A stretch of DNA of 60,000 bases from Polytrichum commune (lineage: Eukaryota > Streptophyta > Polytrichopsida > Polytrichales > Polytrichaceae). Of this stretch, positions 18,803 to 31,965 are shown one piece after another. The notes beneath the pieces are model-generated. The model did no database searches. It saw only the letters and a program-made list of their open reading frames with translations, and was not told the DNA's origin. The stretch spans positions 73,239,554 to 73,299,553 of the forward strand of contig OX485803.1 in the NCBI GenBank assembly GCA_950295325.1, given 5' to 3'. Every line of letters starts with the position of its first letter. The first letter of the stretch is position 1. The translations under genes and the position numbers were made by a program.

Positions 18803-21381
18803 GTGCGTGCATTCAAGGGTGGAAATGACACCAACAAGATAAAAATGGAGATGGAAAACTTGTTGCAATGCATGTTGTGTCTCCCACATACGCCAAGGGC
18901 CAAAGATTCTTCGGACACAATGTCCTCCTTGAACTTTCGTAAGCTATAGTAATTGTTTGTGCTCAAAGTTTTTGCACTGAATGTATTGATTTATATTCAA
19001 TTCAAGCGATGTTTTTGTGAGCGACCTATGCGAGAATTGAGAAAACAGTATAACAAATCTGGTCCTAAAATTGTTGCATATATGCCTTTCTATGTATAGT
19101 TTCCCATGCGTTTTTTGCCATATAAAATGGTCTCGTCAAACTGGTGCCAAAGTTTTTGCGATGCTTTCAGATTGGCAAACTGGATCATATCTGCAAGACT
19201 GTTTGCGTTGTTCTCCCGAACTAACATCTCTGAAGCAGTCGTCAACCCAAACCGAGTGGATTTTTTTTCCTAGTTATGAACCTCGTTTGGCAGAGGATAT
19301 CCCATACTACACCAGCACCCTCATGAAGTGGGAAAGTGCTTGCCAATCCACCAAATCGCTGGGAACTTCAATGGCGATTTCTTGAAGAGATAGAGTGCCC
19401 TCGTGGCCTGCTTTGGCAACTATGTCGGGGATGCCTAGAATACGCATCAACCCCAAAGGTGAGCATGAGTATTAGTAGTGACGAAGGCGATAACAATGTA
19501 CAACCAAGGCACTCTCAAGCTTTGAGGATGCATTTGGTCACACACACTAAGCATGTCCAACCCCACCATGGTTTTATCGTTCAATAACCATCGTTAGTCG
19601 ACTTGGGGAACAGGAGCACAACAATATGCGTGAATCGATTACGACAAATTCAAGGGCTTCAAACAACCATGGCAACGACCATAGTCATGGAGGTTGTTAC
19701 ACAAACACATGTAAGATTTCAACCTTCACGTGATTTATGGGAAGATGAAGTCACTACTAGAAGCAACCAAAAACTTTGCAAATGGTGTAATACCCCATGA
19801 CATATGGAATTGGGATGTCATTTGTTCAATTTTTTGATAGACAAAAAAACATCTCGGGCAAGGGCAATTTCCACCACTTTTATTCATTTTTCACTACTAT
19901 TCTTTCTGTTATTTCCAACCCTTTGATGATACATTCCCCCAATCCTTATTACACTCCCCCTACCCCACTCCCCACCATCCTAGCGCTCCCTCTTTACCAC
20001 GAGGTAGATATAGTTTATGAGGGGGATGGATAGGCCAAACGACTACCCACTTAGTGAGGCAATTGGATACCCAAGCGGGAACTACAATATTACAATTCCA
20101 CAACACCATACCTATGGGTATAGTAATCATGATGGTAATAAAGAGGCAACACAAATTCCAAGGACAAAAGAGCGATCAACGAGGAAATGATTGCATGATT
20201 TGAGATGCATTTGTAAATTCTTCATATCCGAAATCTAACTCCTATGTATGAACCATGTTGGTACTATAACACGATGATCATTATAACCTCTTCTGTGAAG
20301 ATTGATTGACATCAAACGCATCAAATTCACGTTAGGATGGCACCTCTAAGCATGTTGAAGGCAGATTTCTCCCCTTTGGTATTAACCTTGCATCTCCTAA
20401 CTTACCATGCCACCTATGAATGGCCACATGGGAAATGATGAACTTTTGTGGGAGGGTCACAATTAAGGTAGAGGGTGCTAAAACCAACATCCCACCCAAA
20501 ACCAACACCTATAAACGCCTCCCAATTGCCAACACTTTATTACCTTGAACCGTTGCCATGATATAGGAGTGTCTAGGCCCACAGAGTGACAGTTTCAGGT
20601 GCCATTAGTGGTGTCACCTCATAGCGGCCTTCACTACCTCCATGTAGGGTAGGTAACGGGCTCCACTCTATCTCGGGTTGGTTCAAGGTGGGATTAGGGT
20701 GGTTTGTCAATGCCTTTTCTAGCCATTCTATTCACAAAGCCAAGGAGGTAACTCCACAAAGCACAAAGGGGTCATTTCCCATGATGCAAGGGGGTTGGTT
20801 CCCGAGATGCAAGGTGATGGTTCTGCAAGCGAACTAGGTGGGATCGTGGAGGTGGCCATGTGGCTTTGCGTACCATTATTACTTGGGCTTTGATGTAGTT
20901 TGGGTATGGTACCCAACTATGTTATGTTGGTTTTAGGCAATGAGAGCGGGGATCCTCATCATATCCAAGGCTAATAGAAATACATATATATATATATATA
21001 TATATATATCTTATATCAACCATGTAGCCACATGTATGTGCAATAGCTTAAAGTGTTGGTTTAAGCACCCTCTACCTTACCTCCTCTTCGGAATGCACCT
21101 GCTATAATTTCTAAGTACGTGAAGTGCATGCACCCAGCAAGACCCAAAAGTGACTCTTACTAACCCGGGTGAGGTGAGGCGAATGGAATAAAGTGATGGA
21201 CGGTCCACAAACTCCTCCCCTCCCACAGATCTACAAGCTCGGGAGGAGCTAGCTCAGCTGATTGGGAAAATTTGGTGACTTCTAAGTTTGGACGACTGGG
21301 AATCAATCACAGCTGAATGAGCGAATATGCTGCGTCCACATACAACTGCTCATATATTTTGTGTTCCTAGAAACATACTTA
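18803..21381. other. Gene-poor spacer with a (TA)n run
   Basis: No coding frame I trust. A pure TA microsatellite lies at about 20983-21009. Short open frames near 19071-19800 show no motif. Confidence 0.4.
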
Positions 21382-21760
21382 GGATGAGTTTCAAGGTAGG
21401 CGATTCGTCAACAAGATTCTAGGAAATAGTGGGTCGGAGGTGTCGCATGTACTCAAGCGCAAGCCACTGTCCAATCACATTCTATTGCACCACCAGAATG
21501 TGGAGGGTTGTGGACACGAGTCGCTAGACTTCTGTGCATCCACTAAAAACTCTTTAACTTACGAGTGTTGGTCACCGAAGGTTTTGAAGATCGATTTTAG
21601 AAGGAAGAGGAGGTTAGTAGGTGGGCCTGGATTTGAGAAGATGAAGATAGCTAGTTGGCACATACAAACCCTACCCACTAGATTCCCTCTACATTTGGAC
21701 GGATTTGTCCTTATTCACACTAGAATCTGGTGGGTGAGCAGCCTACATGGAAACTTATCC
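21382..21760. mobile_element. Tourist-like MITE (family 1, copy 1)
   Basis: 379 bp with inverted ends, GGATGAGTTTCAAGGTAGGC on the left and GCCTACATGGAAACTTATCC on the right, flanked by TTA on both sides (21379-21381 and 21761-21763). A TTA duplication is the PIF/Harbinger signature. A second copy lies at 45599-46009. Confidence 0.85.
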
Positions 21761-22929
21761 TTATACATACACCCAAGTTCTTAAGTTATCATCCACTACA
21801 TCTCCCCAAGGATGTTCATGAGTTAATAGTTAATGTGGGTAACCTTCAAATTGTAAGCCTGCTCTTCGCCACGAAGTCCATTATGCCAGATGAATGGTGG
21901 GTGCTAAATGCTCCCCTAGCAACTTTTGGGTTGGGGAGGGGGGGGTGGTTATATAGTCAAAGTTGCTTAAGGGCCCAAAACATGATCTGCTCGTTGTTGA
22001 TGTCATTAACATCGGCCAATGGAAAAGTTTTTGTCTACAACATTATGCCATCCATATACATCCACTAGACAAGGAAATAAATATTAGTTGCTATGTACTG
22101 CAGAGCTTGTCCTTCACATCAAGTTCTTCAAAACATTGTCTTGTAGATCTTGTTCTTCATATCTATTTTCCCACGAATTTTGGATCTAGTTTAGGGCACA
22201 TATTCGATTTGAGTGGACCTCGATGTCCTCTCTTTGTTGGTTTGTGTGCTTTATGGAGCGGTAATGTTTCTGCATTGTTCTTTACTTTCTCCATCTTCTT
22301 TGATCATATTTGTTTTAAGCTTGTCGATTCACATAAGATGTGCAATGAGAGATGCATTTTTCGACACAATGTTGTTGCGATTAGTAGAGGATCAATCGCT
22401 TGTTGTCATGTACATCTCACGTGGGTTTAGGGTTACTTTGCTTCCTTTCTTGCATCCCTCCTTGCCTTATTTTGTGAAAATGGTTTCAATTAACAATCAT
22501 ATTGCGAATGACCATCATTCACGTCCCATAGAGATCTTCAATCTTGTCTGTGTCAAATGACAAACTTGCCTAAAATAAGCCTACAACATTTCGAGCAAGG
22601 CAAGTTAACCTTATGCACACGTTCATCTTCTGCAAGTCACCCAACATCACGAACCCTACATCCATGTCTTCGCAAAACACCAACGATGAACATAAGGCTT
22701 GTGTGACATTATAAAATGACATAAAAACACAAGAAGAATATACCACAAAATTCAAATGACATAAAAACATATTATAAGGATGCATAAAAACACAACATAC
22801 AATTTGAAGGACAAAGAGAAAAGATGAAGGATATAGCTAAACGACTTACCTGTAGGATATAATTACATAGAAATACAAACTTAAAAAAAAAACGGTTGTA
22901 GAAAATTATTTGTAGCACTTATCTTGTCT
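21761..22929. other. AT-rich spacer
   Basis: No gene or clear repeat. The open frames near 21963-22560 are low-complexity, hydrophobic and unconserved in appearance. Confidence 0.35.
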
Positions 22930-25900
22930 CTAGATGGAGAGATCCTTGTTGTACCTCATGCCTGCAAGTTGGCTTTGGCGATGGTGTGCACCATATTAGC
23001 AATGGTCTTGTGCACCATCTTCCCTAAGAAAGATTGGATTTTGTTGACCACTTCCACTTGTTTGGATGTCTCGTACTTGAACAAAGCAACAATATCCTTG
23101 TGAAGCTCACTAAATGACTTTGCAATATCATAGATGCTAGGGAAACGCATCCAACCCATTCTTGGCATGTTTTGCACAACCATTGTTAGCGTAACAAAGT
23201 GCTCCTTGTCGCATGCAAGGTCCAAGGTGTATTATAGTCCTAAATCTTTAGTAGGATGAGCAAAGGGATGTTTGTGCCTCTCAAGAGTCCTAACCAAGTA
23301 CATAGTAGCCTTTAAAATATGAGGGCATTCAAGCTAAAGTGAGAGAGGGTCAATCTTCACGTTATCCAAAAGCACCGCGGATATCTCCACCCACTCATGT
23401 TCAATGTGATCCCAAGGACTAGTATTGTAATTGTTTATAGGCCATTTTGCAAAACTTTGGAATAATGAGATTTTAAAATATATAGATGTATTTCCACCAT
23501 GTCAAATTTCTTAAGCTCGCTCTTAACATGGTTTTTGTAAAAATCATCAAAGCTCATGGATGTGGCGGCAACCTTGGACTCGTACTCCTTATGCACCATG
23601 TGATAATGAAGGTAGTCTTTGAGTTCTTCACTTTTTCATACCTTTGGATGTCAAAGTTGCATTTGAAACACTTGACCTGAGCCTTTATTTTATCTAGGAG
23701 GTCATTGTTGTTCTTGTGTAATTCTTGAGCTTTGCACAAAAATCATTAAATGCATAAGAGGAATTGAAGAATGAACATAAAGCTGTGAATAAAGACTATG
23801 GAACTAAATAATAAACATCTGGATGTTGAAGAACATACATGTGTATTGCCATATAGGTACCAATAGCCGAAAACATAACCAATGTGTTGTCACATCCTCC
23901 AACTATTATTCAAGGAACTACATGCAAACATCTTAATCATCCGTGAGCTCTTTTGGCACCCATTTTGCATTGGAAACTACAAACTTGCCCACCATCCTTT
24001 TTTCCATTGGAGATTTGTAGTTTTGTGTTGTTAAGCATAATAATGCTCTTCAATCGCTTGTATGTAATGGTGTTGGAATGTGCCTCACTATGATAACTAT
24101 GCATACGAACATGTTATTTGCTATATTGTGCTTTGGGTTGAAGAAGTAGCCTCCTCACTTTTATTTTATGCCTACGTGGAAGGCAACATTGCTATCTTGG
24201 GTGCAACCTTTGTTGATAAGTGGGATGGTATTGGGTCATAGGTTGTTGCGGCCTTTGTACCAAGGTTTTGCATGGCAGGTGGAGTGACCTTCACTGACAT
24301 GAGACATTTCTTTGGAGGTCGTTCATGTTATGTAGCCTTGATTGCCAAGTTTTGGTTTTCAGAAGGTGGTGTATCTAGGTCAAGAGGAAGTGGTTGTTGG
24401 ATGGGTGATGCATCATTTGAACCCGGGGGCAAATAGACCTTCCTATATTTTGAGCAATCCGTGCTCACCTTGCTCACTAGCTCCCAAGTAGGATACATGT
24501 TGAGTGGCTAATCTTCCTTGTAGACCTTGCAGAGGTTGAAGATCCTATGGTAAGAAGCCATGTTTTTATCCTAATGCCATGTGCCACCATGAATGCAAGA
24601 AAAATGGTACATGTTTGTTCACCAATTTAATTTTGGCCCTTGATTGATAGTATGCTTCTAGAATTACTTGCTTGTATTTGTCCTCTTCAAAGAGCAGTGC
24701 ACATGGCTTTTGATTTTGCATCATAATACAACGATAGATTTTGGATTTCCCATCACCCATGTGAACACCTGCACAAAAATCATATAATGTATCCGTAGTA
24801 TTAAAATCAAATAATGGATATAAAAAGGCGTTGGCATGTATCAAAGGACACGAAGACAAAGCCTGTAGATCACTTACAAAGGATGAAGGACATGTATGAA
24901 CACTAAATAACAAATGAATATAGTATCCTAAACATTGTACAACTATGGGGCATAGGTAGGAACATTGAAGGACACATCAAACCATTAACTATACGATTAT
25001 ACATATTAACATTAAGATTAACATAAAATTCATAGTGAAAGCATGGAATTTTTCCACCACCTAGGTGATTGCAAGGTAGTGCTCATTTGAGTAAAATTAT
25101 TGTGAAGGACACAATAATGTACTTGCTAAACCACTTAACATATGAAGGACATATATGGACATTGAAGAACATAAGAAAAAAATGACTCTTTAAACATCTA
25201 GTATAATAATAATAAAAACGAGACCCTTAGCATTGTTGAAGAATACATCAAAACAATGACCTTGTACACAACTAGAAAACTAAAAAAACAAATGGCCCCA
25301 AACACCATTGAAAAACACATTCACGAATGCCAAAGGGTATGAAATACATAATGATGCCTTGTAAGTGAATTTGCAACATAAACTCCTACTTATGAAGTGA
25401 GTGAATGGATACAACAAATTAAATGGAATCACGGGGAGGTCACTTCATTGTCAAGTTGACACCATGTGCGGACAAAGTTTGGTACCCCTATATTACATGC
25501 CATATATAATTTTAAAATTTATGATATTTTTTCTACATATACATAACCATTGATAGTATCTTTTGTATACTTTTTTGAAAATTTTAGTCATCTTCATTTT
25601 TTTTAGTAATTTTTTTAGTTCAATTATGTGTCATTCTAGTTAGAAATGGTATGTTTTATGAAAAAAACAAATCATCAAATTTAGTTACCACTTTTGACTA
25701 TGTCATAGGTACTGTGTATATCTACTCATGAAAATTTTTTGATAAAATTTTGACCCACTTTGGTGGTGCAACTTACCAAAAGAAGATTTTTTTTGGTCGC
25801 ACGTGGTGTTCAACTTGACAATGGAGTGATCTACCCGTGAATGGAATTAATGAATATCCCTCAAAGAGAAACAATATTGAACTTGGAAACAACATGGAAT

Positions 25901-26060
25901 TGAACTTGAAACCCGAACAATGAACTTAACACTAGGAAAGACATAAGGAGAAATGCAAGGGAACTTACCTGATGTTGTCGACCAATACTGCCATGGATGT
26001 TCAACTCAACAAATTTATCTTTGTCCAACCATGAGAACATGTGATCATCCTCCTAGACAT
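22930..26060 (-). pseudogene. Decayed multi-exon gene with a possible C2H2-like zinc finger
   Basis: Several minus-strand pieces look like exons of one broken gene. (1) About 26060-25970: DDHMFSWLDKDKFVELNIHG, ending at CAG|GTAAG. (2) About 24770-24580: after a splice-acceptor-like CAG, GVHMGDGKSKIYRCIMMQNQ and LLFEEDKYKQVILEAYYQSR. (3) About 23735-23550: KIKAQVKCFKCNFDIQRYEK, then after a 1-base frame change DYLHYHMVHKEYESKV; the C-x2-C ... H-x2-H arrangement suggests a zinc finger. (4) 23225-22956: KEHFVTLTMVVQNMPRMGWM and FSELHKDIVALFKYETSKQV. In-frame stops and frame changes separate the pieces. A hAT-like MITE sits in what would be the first intron. Function unknown; it may be a member of a repeated gene family. 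Confidence 0.4.
25430..25839. mobile_element. hAT-like MITE
   Basis: 410 bp. The left end CACGGGGAGGTCACTTCATT pairs with the right end, whose reverse complement starts CACGGGTAGATCACTCCATT; the inverted match continues for about 45 bp (GTCAAGTTGA...). It is flanked by an exact 8-bp duplication, AATGGAAT, at 25422-25429 and 25840-25847. CA...TG termini with 8-bp duplications fit hAT elements. No coding capacity. Confidence 0.88.
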
Positions 26061-29000
26061 GCAATTGTGTAGATAAAACGTTTGGAATAAGAATGGTTGT
26101 TGTCCAATGAAGTGAAACTTTGGGTTTCAATTTTATGGCTGAGCCTTCATGGTGTGATGTAGAGTGCTCATTAGGTGTTGCCATGAACATTTATTGTTAT
26201 TTGCATAATCTTATACTGTGATTACTTAATACATGTCATCAATGTAATGGTCTCCTTACAATTATTAAAGACACAATAATGGTTTTAAAACCCTAAACAA
26301 TAAAGACACATAACATAAACCCAAAAGACAATACTAATCATGTCACACGTGAAGAAATACTCAAGGAACGGGTGTTCTTCATCTTCGCCTCCAAATTGTC
26401 ACATTCAGAAGGTGGTGGTCATTACGAACACCAAACAACAAGAGGGTTTGCTTTAAAAAACACTTAAGTCACAAGATTGTCCTCTTAAAATTATCAAATA
26501 AGATGTACCAGCAATGAACACATAAGGGGTTGCTCCTTATAACACTCATAGGGATGAAGGTGGATAGAAGGTTTTTTTAAAATATCAGAGAAGAAGATGA
26601 AGATTCAAAGAGGGTTTCTTTAAATTAGCAGAGAAAAAGATGAAGATGGAGGGAGGGTTTCTTCAAACTAGCACTTAGAGGGGTGAAGATAGAGTCTTTC
26701 CCAAAGCCATGATTCAAAGGGTTAAAGATGGAGTTTTTTATGGAACCAAGAGTAAAGAAGGTGAAGATGGAGGGTTTCTTTAAACTCAACGGAATTGCTC
26801 CTTACAACATTCAAGAAGATGAAGTTGAAGGTTTTCTTTAAAATAACACTCAACTCACAAGAGCACCCAATTCTCAAGAACACTCAACTCACAAAAACCC
26901 TAAACTTACAAGAGCACCCAACTCACAAAGACACCCTTGTTGTGTATACAACAAGGGACACACAACGAACACCATGTTCCTTTGAAATGATTATGGAAGC
27001 ACTCCGCATTCATGCTTAGCTGAGACATTGTGGCAAGCACTACACTCCACAACCATTCCACATTCACAACAAATACATTGGCGTTAACTTTGTCATTTAT
27101 ATATTCTCTAGCAAAAAGATTGTGATGATATATAACTCTAATGTTAGATCTTCATGATGAGTTTAATCACTTGTAGGTAGGTTATGCAATGATGATACCT
27201 TAAAATTGATTTGCACCTTTACACATCTAATCAAGTTGCACTCGAAACCCCAGGTGTATCTTCAATCAATCATACACCCTAAACCCTAGTCCTCAACATA
27301 AAATCCCCTAAACCATCAAATCGCTCCAAGCATGACAACAAAGTAGGAGAAAACTATGTGATGAAAGAGTGTGAAACTCTATTGTGGATAGAGCATTACA
27401 TAACATCTATGCAGGAAATTGAAGTAGGAGCGAATGCACCAAAGAAAGGCATCTACCTTGGAAGGAAGACCCAACACCCGAAGAACCAAACCAACCTTGC
27501 AAAGAACTTGACCGCACCCTCACACATTTATCGTCATCCTCCATACCTCGAGGGGTGTGTATGTTGTTGTCGACTAGTGACTTGTTGCATCGGTCACCGT
27601 CCTTTTCACAGGCTGAACACAAATGTTTTAGTTGCCCTGTCAACCCCCTTGAAAATTCGGTGGGGGCATTTAATGTCCGCCGATGACTATTAATTCATAT
27701 ATGTGTGTATTTTTGACAAAGTTTTTGCAAGTTTTTGACATTTGACACTCAAAAACTTGTACACCAAATAAAAGTACGTCAATTGTCACGCCCAAATTTA
27801 GAATTTGACATGTAGTGTGACTTGTGAAGAAAAAAACCACACGTCATTTGACATTTTACAAATTGAAATAACATGCACCACTAGATATGTGACATTGAAG
27901 TGACATTTTAGAAGAAACCGTAGATGCCAATCAACATTTGTTTTTGTTTTTGAAAACATCAAGTAACACTTTGGATTTTAAAATTGAACATCAAATGAAA
28001 TTTGTCAAACATACACACTGGTTCATACTACTAGCCAGGCAAGCACAATCTATTTAGATAATGCATGCAATGATGCTGGAATCATGGGTGTCAGGTATGA
28101 CCATGTACACATCATGTGCATGGTCTCAAAATGCTAACTTTTAAAGGGAGAAGTGCCTCATTTATATGGACAGTGGACATTTTAAGTGCTCATCAAAATT
28201 TTACCAAGCCACTATGAATTTTTTTAAGACCTAGCAACTTCATAAGGAGGTTAAATTATTTGATGCAATTGGCTGGGGTTTAAGAAACCTTGACATTGTG
28301 TGATTTGTAGATGGAGGGAAAGTCACCAGCCGTAGGCTGGCATGAACTTGTGAATTAGATTGATTAAATTGATTTAACCCTCCCTCGTCTGAATTGGATC
28401 ATTGACGAAATTGGGCATGATTTTTACTTCTGTGTATTACATCCACATTTTCATGTGCATAAACAATTTCGAAATTTGAAGGAATCATGTGTCTTTAATG
28501 CAACGTACATGATGTTGACAACCAGTTCAGCTTTGAGAACAACAATTTTGTTTGTTAGTTTGTTTGTTTTTAAGATTCTCAACAGCAGTCGAAAGGGGAT
28601 TTCAATGCACACACACAAAGAGAGAGAGAGAGATAACGCAAAATGTGAATTGGCTTGAATGAGAGGCACTTCACCCTTTGATCATAGCCATAATCTCATA
28701 CGTGCACCAAAGCATACTTTGTTTGAATTTCACATGCAAGTAATTATAGCTTAGGGTTTAAAACTTATTGGTACTAGATGATCCGAAACCTTTAGGGAGC
28801 TTGATGTTCACGCGGTGGGCAATCTCAACATCAATATGATAGATGACATGTCTAATTCGGTGTCCGCTCTTAAATGGATGCCAATATTTGAGTGGTGTAT
28901 GGTTGGGTGCTAATCTAGATCCAATGGACACCCAAGAAAACATGTGTTGAAAAGAGATTGGGTTGCATGCTCAATTATTGTTACCATTCTAGAGGCAATA

Positions 29001-29680
29001 GTCAACATAATTGGGTGACTTGTATAGATTAGAAAATCTTCACTTTGACTTTGCTCTACTCAGATATGTCAATTTCTTGGAGCTGAAAACATGCAACAAG
29101 GAAAAGGTAGAATATTAGATGCAATGCTTCATTGCAATGTAAAAACGGTGGTAATGGGTTTATGTGATTCCTTTACCGATGTAATTTTCAGAATCAACAA
29201 GTTATAGCCTCCCCACACCTGCTGGTGGTGAGGCTAGTCGACGACTCCCACCAGCAGGGTTGAGGCCACAAATTCATATCTCTCTCTATAACTACACTGA
29301 ATATGATATTTAGGCAAAGCTTACTATGTGGAATTACGCAATGCTATGTCTATTTACAGTACATCTCATATTTTACCAACAAATGTTAGATTGATAGTTT
29401 GGACATTATAAAACATTAACAACTTTACTTGGTAAAAACTTATTTCATTAGTAAAAGGATATAGCACCTTGTAAATCCAAATAGCAAGTCACACTAAATA
29501 TCATATTTGACTAACTGTCCGTGGAGATTTTTTTGACATGATTGGTTAAAATTCTATTCTTTCCAAGTCTGATTGGTTACATCTTGCGTGACCTTTCGAT
29601 TTTTTCTTTATTAATTTGAAGTACATTCTTTATATTCCTCTAGAACGCTTGATAAGTTTTGTGAGGTCTTGTTCGACCGG
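26061..29680. other. Gene-poor AT-rich stretch
   Basis: About 26540-26790 contains a degenerate repetition of GATGAAGAT...GGGTTTCTT units, and 26860-26940 repeats 'caactcacaa'. A short (GA)n lies near 28619-28632. I see no supported gene. Confidence 0.4.
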
Positions 29681-30095
29681 GTTATTTCTCAAATTCACCG
29701 GTTCATATTTGTAACTTAAGGTACAAAATTATCGTGAAGTAGTCTCAAACTTCAACCGGGTTATTTCTCAAGCTCACTAGTTCATCTTTGTAACTTAAGT
29801 ACCAAATTCTCATGAAGTCTTGAACTTCAAGCGGGTTATTTCTCAAGCTCACCGGTTCATCTTTGTAACTTGGAGTACCAAATTCTCGTGAAGTCTCAAA
29901 CTTCAACTGGGTCATTTCTCAAACTTAGCCAGTGCATCATTGTAACTTAAAATTACCAAATTCTCGTGAAGTCTCGAATTGCAACCGGGTCATTTCTCAA
30001 AGTCAACTAGTGCATCTTTGTAACTTTAGGTACCAAATTCTCGTGAAGTCTCAAACTGCAACCGGGATATTTCTCAAAATCAACCAGTTCATGTG
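29681..30095. repeat. Tandem repeat, ~77-bp unit, about 5.4 copies
   Basis: Units start with G(T/A)(T/C)ATTTCTCAA at 29681, 29760, 29835, 29911, 29989 and 30066, giving spacings of 79, 75, 76, 78 and 77 bp. Each unit carries 'GTAACTT', 'TACCAAATTCTCGTGAAGTC' and ends near 'CAACCGG'. The last copy is partial. No coding sense. The period variation comes from 1-4 bp indels. Confidence 0.9.
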
Positions 30096-30135
30096 GAACT
30101 AACCGTTGGTTCTCCCTGGTTCTTGCCCACACTTA

Positions 30136-30519
30136 GGGCCGGTTCACACTATGGCCAAACTTCGAGAGGAGAAGCATTTGGACCAATGAAAATGCAGAAA
30201 TGTCCAAAGTCCGTCCTCTTGGCCTTCACATTAGAGGTCGAAGTCCAAAGGACATCGCCTCCAAAAGAGCCTAGGTGGCAGCACTTTTAGGAAGTTATGG
30301 CGCCAAGAGTTCGGCCTCTCAAGCAAAGTTTGGGTCGAGCAAAATGCTCGACCCAAACTTCCGTCGAGAGGCCAAACTTTTTTTTCATTAAAATATTCAA
30401 AATCTGGCAGTGGATTATTTTAATATACTTTTTCAGCCCAAAGGCTTCTCCTCTCGACATAGTTTGGTCCAGAAAAGTGACGCTTCTCCTCTCGACTTGG
30501 GCATAGTGTGAACCGGCCC
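30136..30519. mobile_element. Tourist-like MITE (family 2) with internal hairpin
   Basis: 384 bp. Ends are GGGCCGGTTCACACTATG and CATAGTGTGAACCGGCCC, flanked by TTA at 30133-30135 and 30520-30522 (PIF/Harbinger type). Inside is a near-perfect hairpin: 16-bp arms at 30326-30341 (AAGTTTGGGTCGAGCA) and 30345-30360 with a 3-bp loop. Further arm pairing (GAGAGGCC) extends outward. Confidence 0.88.
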
Positions 30520-30522
30520 TTA

Positions 30523-31965
30523 CTGGCGGCCGTGAACGGAGTTTGCCTGGTCATTGCTGCCCACCATCAGTATGTGTATGTGTGGGTGGCAAGTTAGTTG
30601 AACTTTTGTGCTGTTAGGTCACACCGTGTGAAATTGACTTCAAGTTGTTTGTGGCAGCAATTAGAGGCTTAACTAATTATAAGTAGCTGAGCTTTTTTCA
30701 TATGCTAGTGGACTTGCCGCTCGCTCAGCCTATGATGACGTCGATACAAACAGCAGGTCTGACAGAATGTGCAAGAATTACTGTTTCTGGCGTCCTGAAT
30801 ATCTGAGCCGGGCGTGCAAAAGTTTATTCACTTGTCAGGTCATGTTGAAGGATCTGGGGTGCGATAGACAAGACATCTTTATAATATGCACAGGGCCGGG
30901 GTAACTTAACACCCTGCCAGACTACACTTTGTGCTAAATATTGACTGCTTGGCTGGCTCTCCTCACTTGCTTGGATCGATCAAGAACTCTGCAGCAAGCA
31001 CCCACTTTTCTTCAAGCTCAACAACGGAAGGGGAGCTGCATCTGATACTTGGGACGTCGTGGGACTAAGCCCCTGGTCGTCTGAGATTGGAGGAGCTGCC
31101 AGACTGCTTCACTTCATCGCCCAGGGGGTATTTCCCTTAAATCGCCGTGGTTTGTTGGACATCTTGGGGACGGCAAACAAAGTACTAACTCGGTTCCACA
31201 TCGTAGCAACATCACATACTGGGTGCTGATAGTTTCTCACACATTGCAGTTCATAGCTGGCGTTCTTGCGCAAGTGCAACACTACATCGACTCGTACAGG
31301 ATCTCAGCTTCGTGGCTGCTGCAGCTGTTCATCACATAAATCGTCGAGAAACACACATGTTTTAGAATATTTTTAGACAAAGATTTGGAGGTGGCCTCAC
31401 CTCGATCGTAACTGGAGCTGCAGAGCTTTTTACAAAATCCAAGGTGAGCTTCTTATAAGCCCTCCACTATTTCTGCCTGGACAATGCTGAACTCTGAAAG
31501 TTACTATGGCATAATATATTCATACTCATCAAACACTTGGACTAGTAGCCAGATCTGTACTATGCATTTGTTTGAGCTCTCTACAAGTTTCGTTTTTGGG
31601 GCAATGCCAGGCCGTTAATCACCCATTCCTCTTTGTCCTCACTTAGAGGATCCGGAAATTGAATTTTCTGCAATGTGGAGCTAAAGTGGATACAGTCTAC
31701 ATCTTTACAAACATGTCTATGTCAGACGAAATTTAGGTTTCCAGGAAGCGCACTGGCTATGTCCCAAAGTCTTGAACTGGTCATCTCTGCAGGGTTTTAG
31801 AGTGATCCACATTGGTACATTTGGTCGTGAAGTCCACATCGTCTTCAGATTTTCCATATTTCTAAGTGTACAATGGTGTGTGAATGATGTTACGATCCAA
31901 CATTGTCAATGGACGTTTGCTGTGTGATGCAGATAACGTCAACAACCATGATCCAGAGATTAAAC
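30523..31965. other. Upstream region of the phytocyanin gene
   Basis: No ORF of note. It probably contains the promoter and 5' untranslated exon of the gene that starts at 31966; a splice-acceptor-like TGATGCAG lies at 31925-31932, just upstream of the start codon. The transcription start was not identified. Confidence 0.35.
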
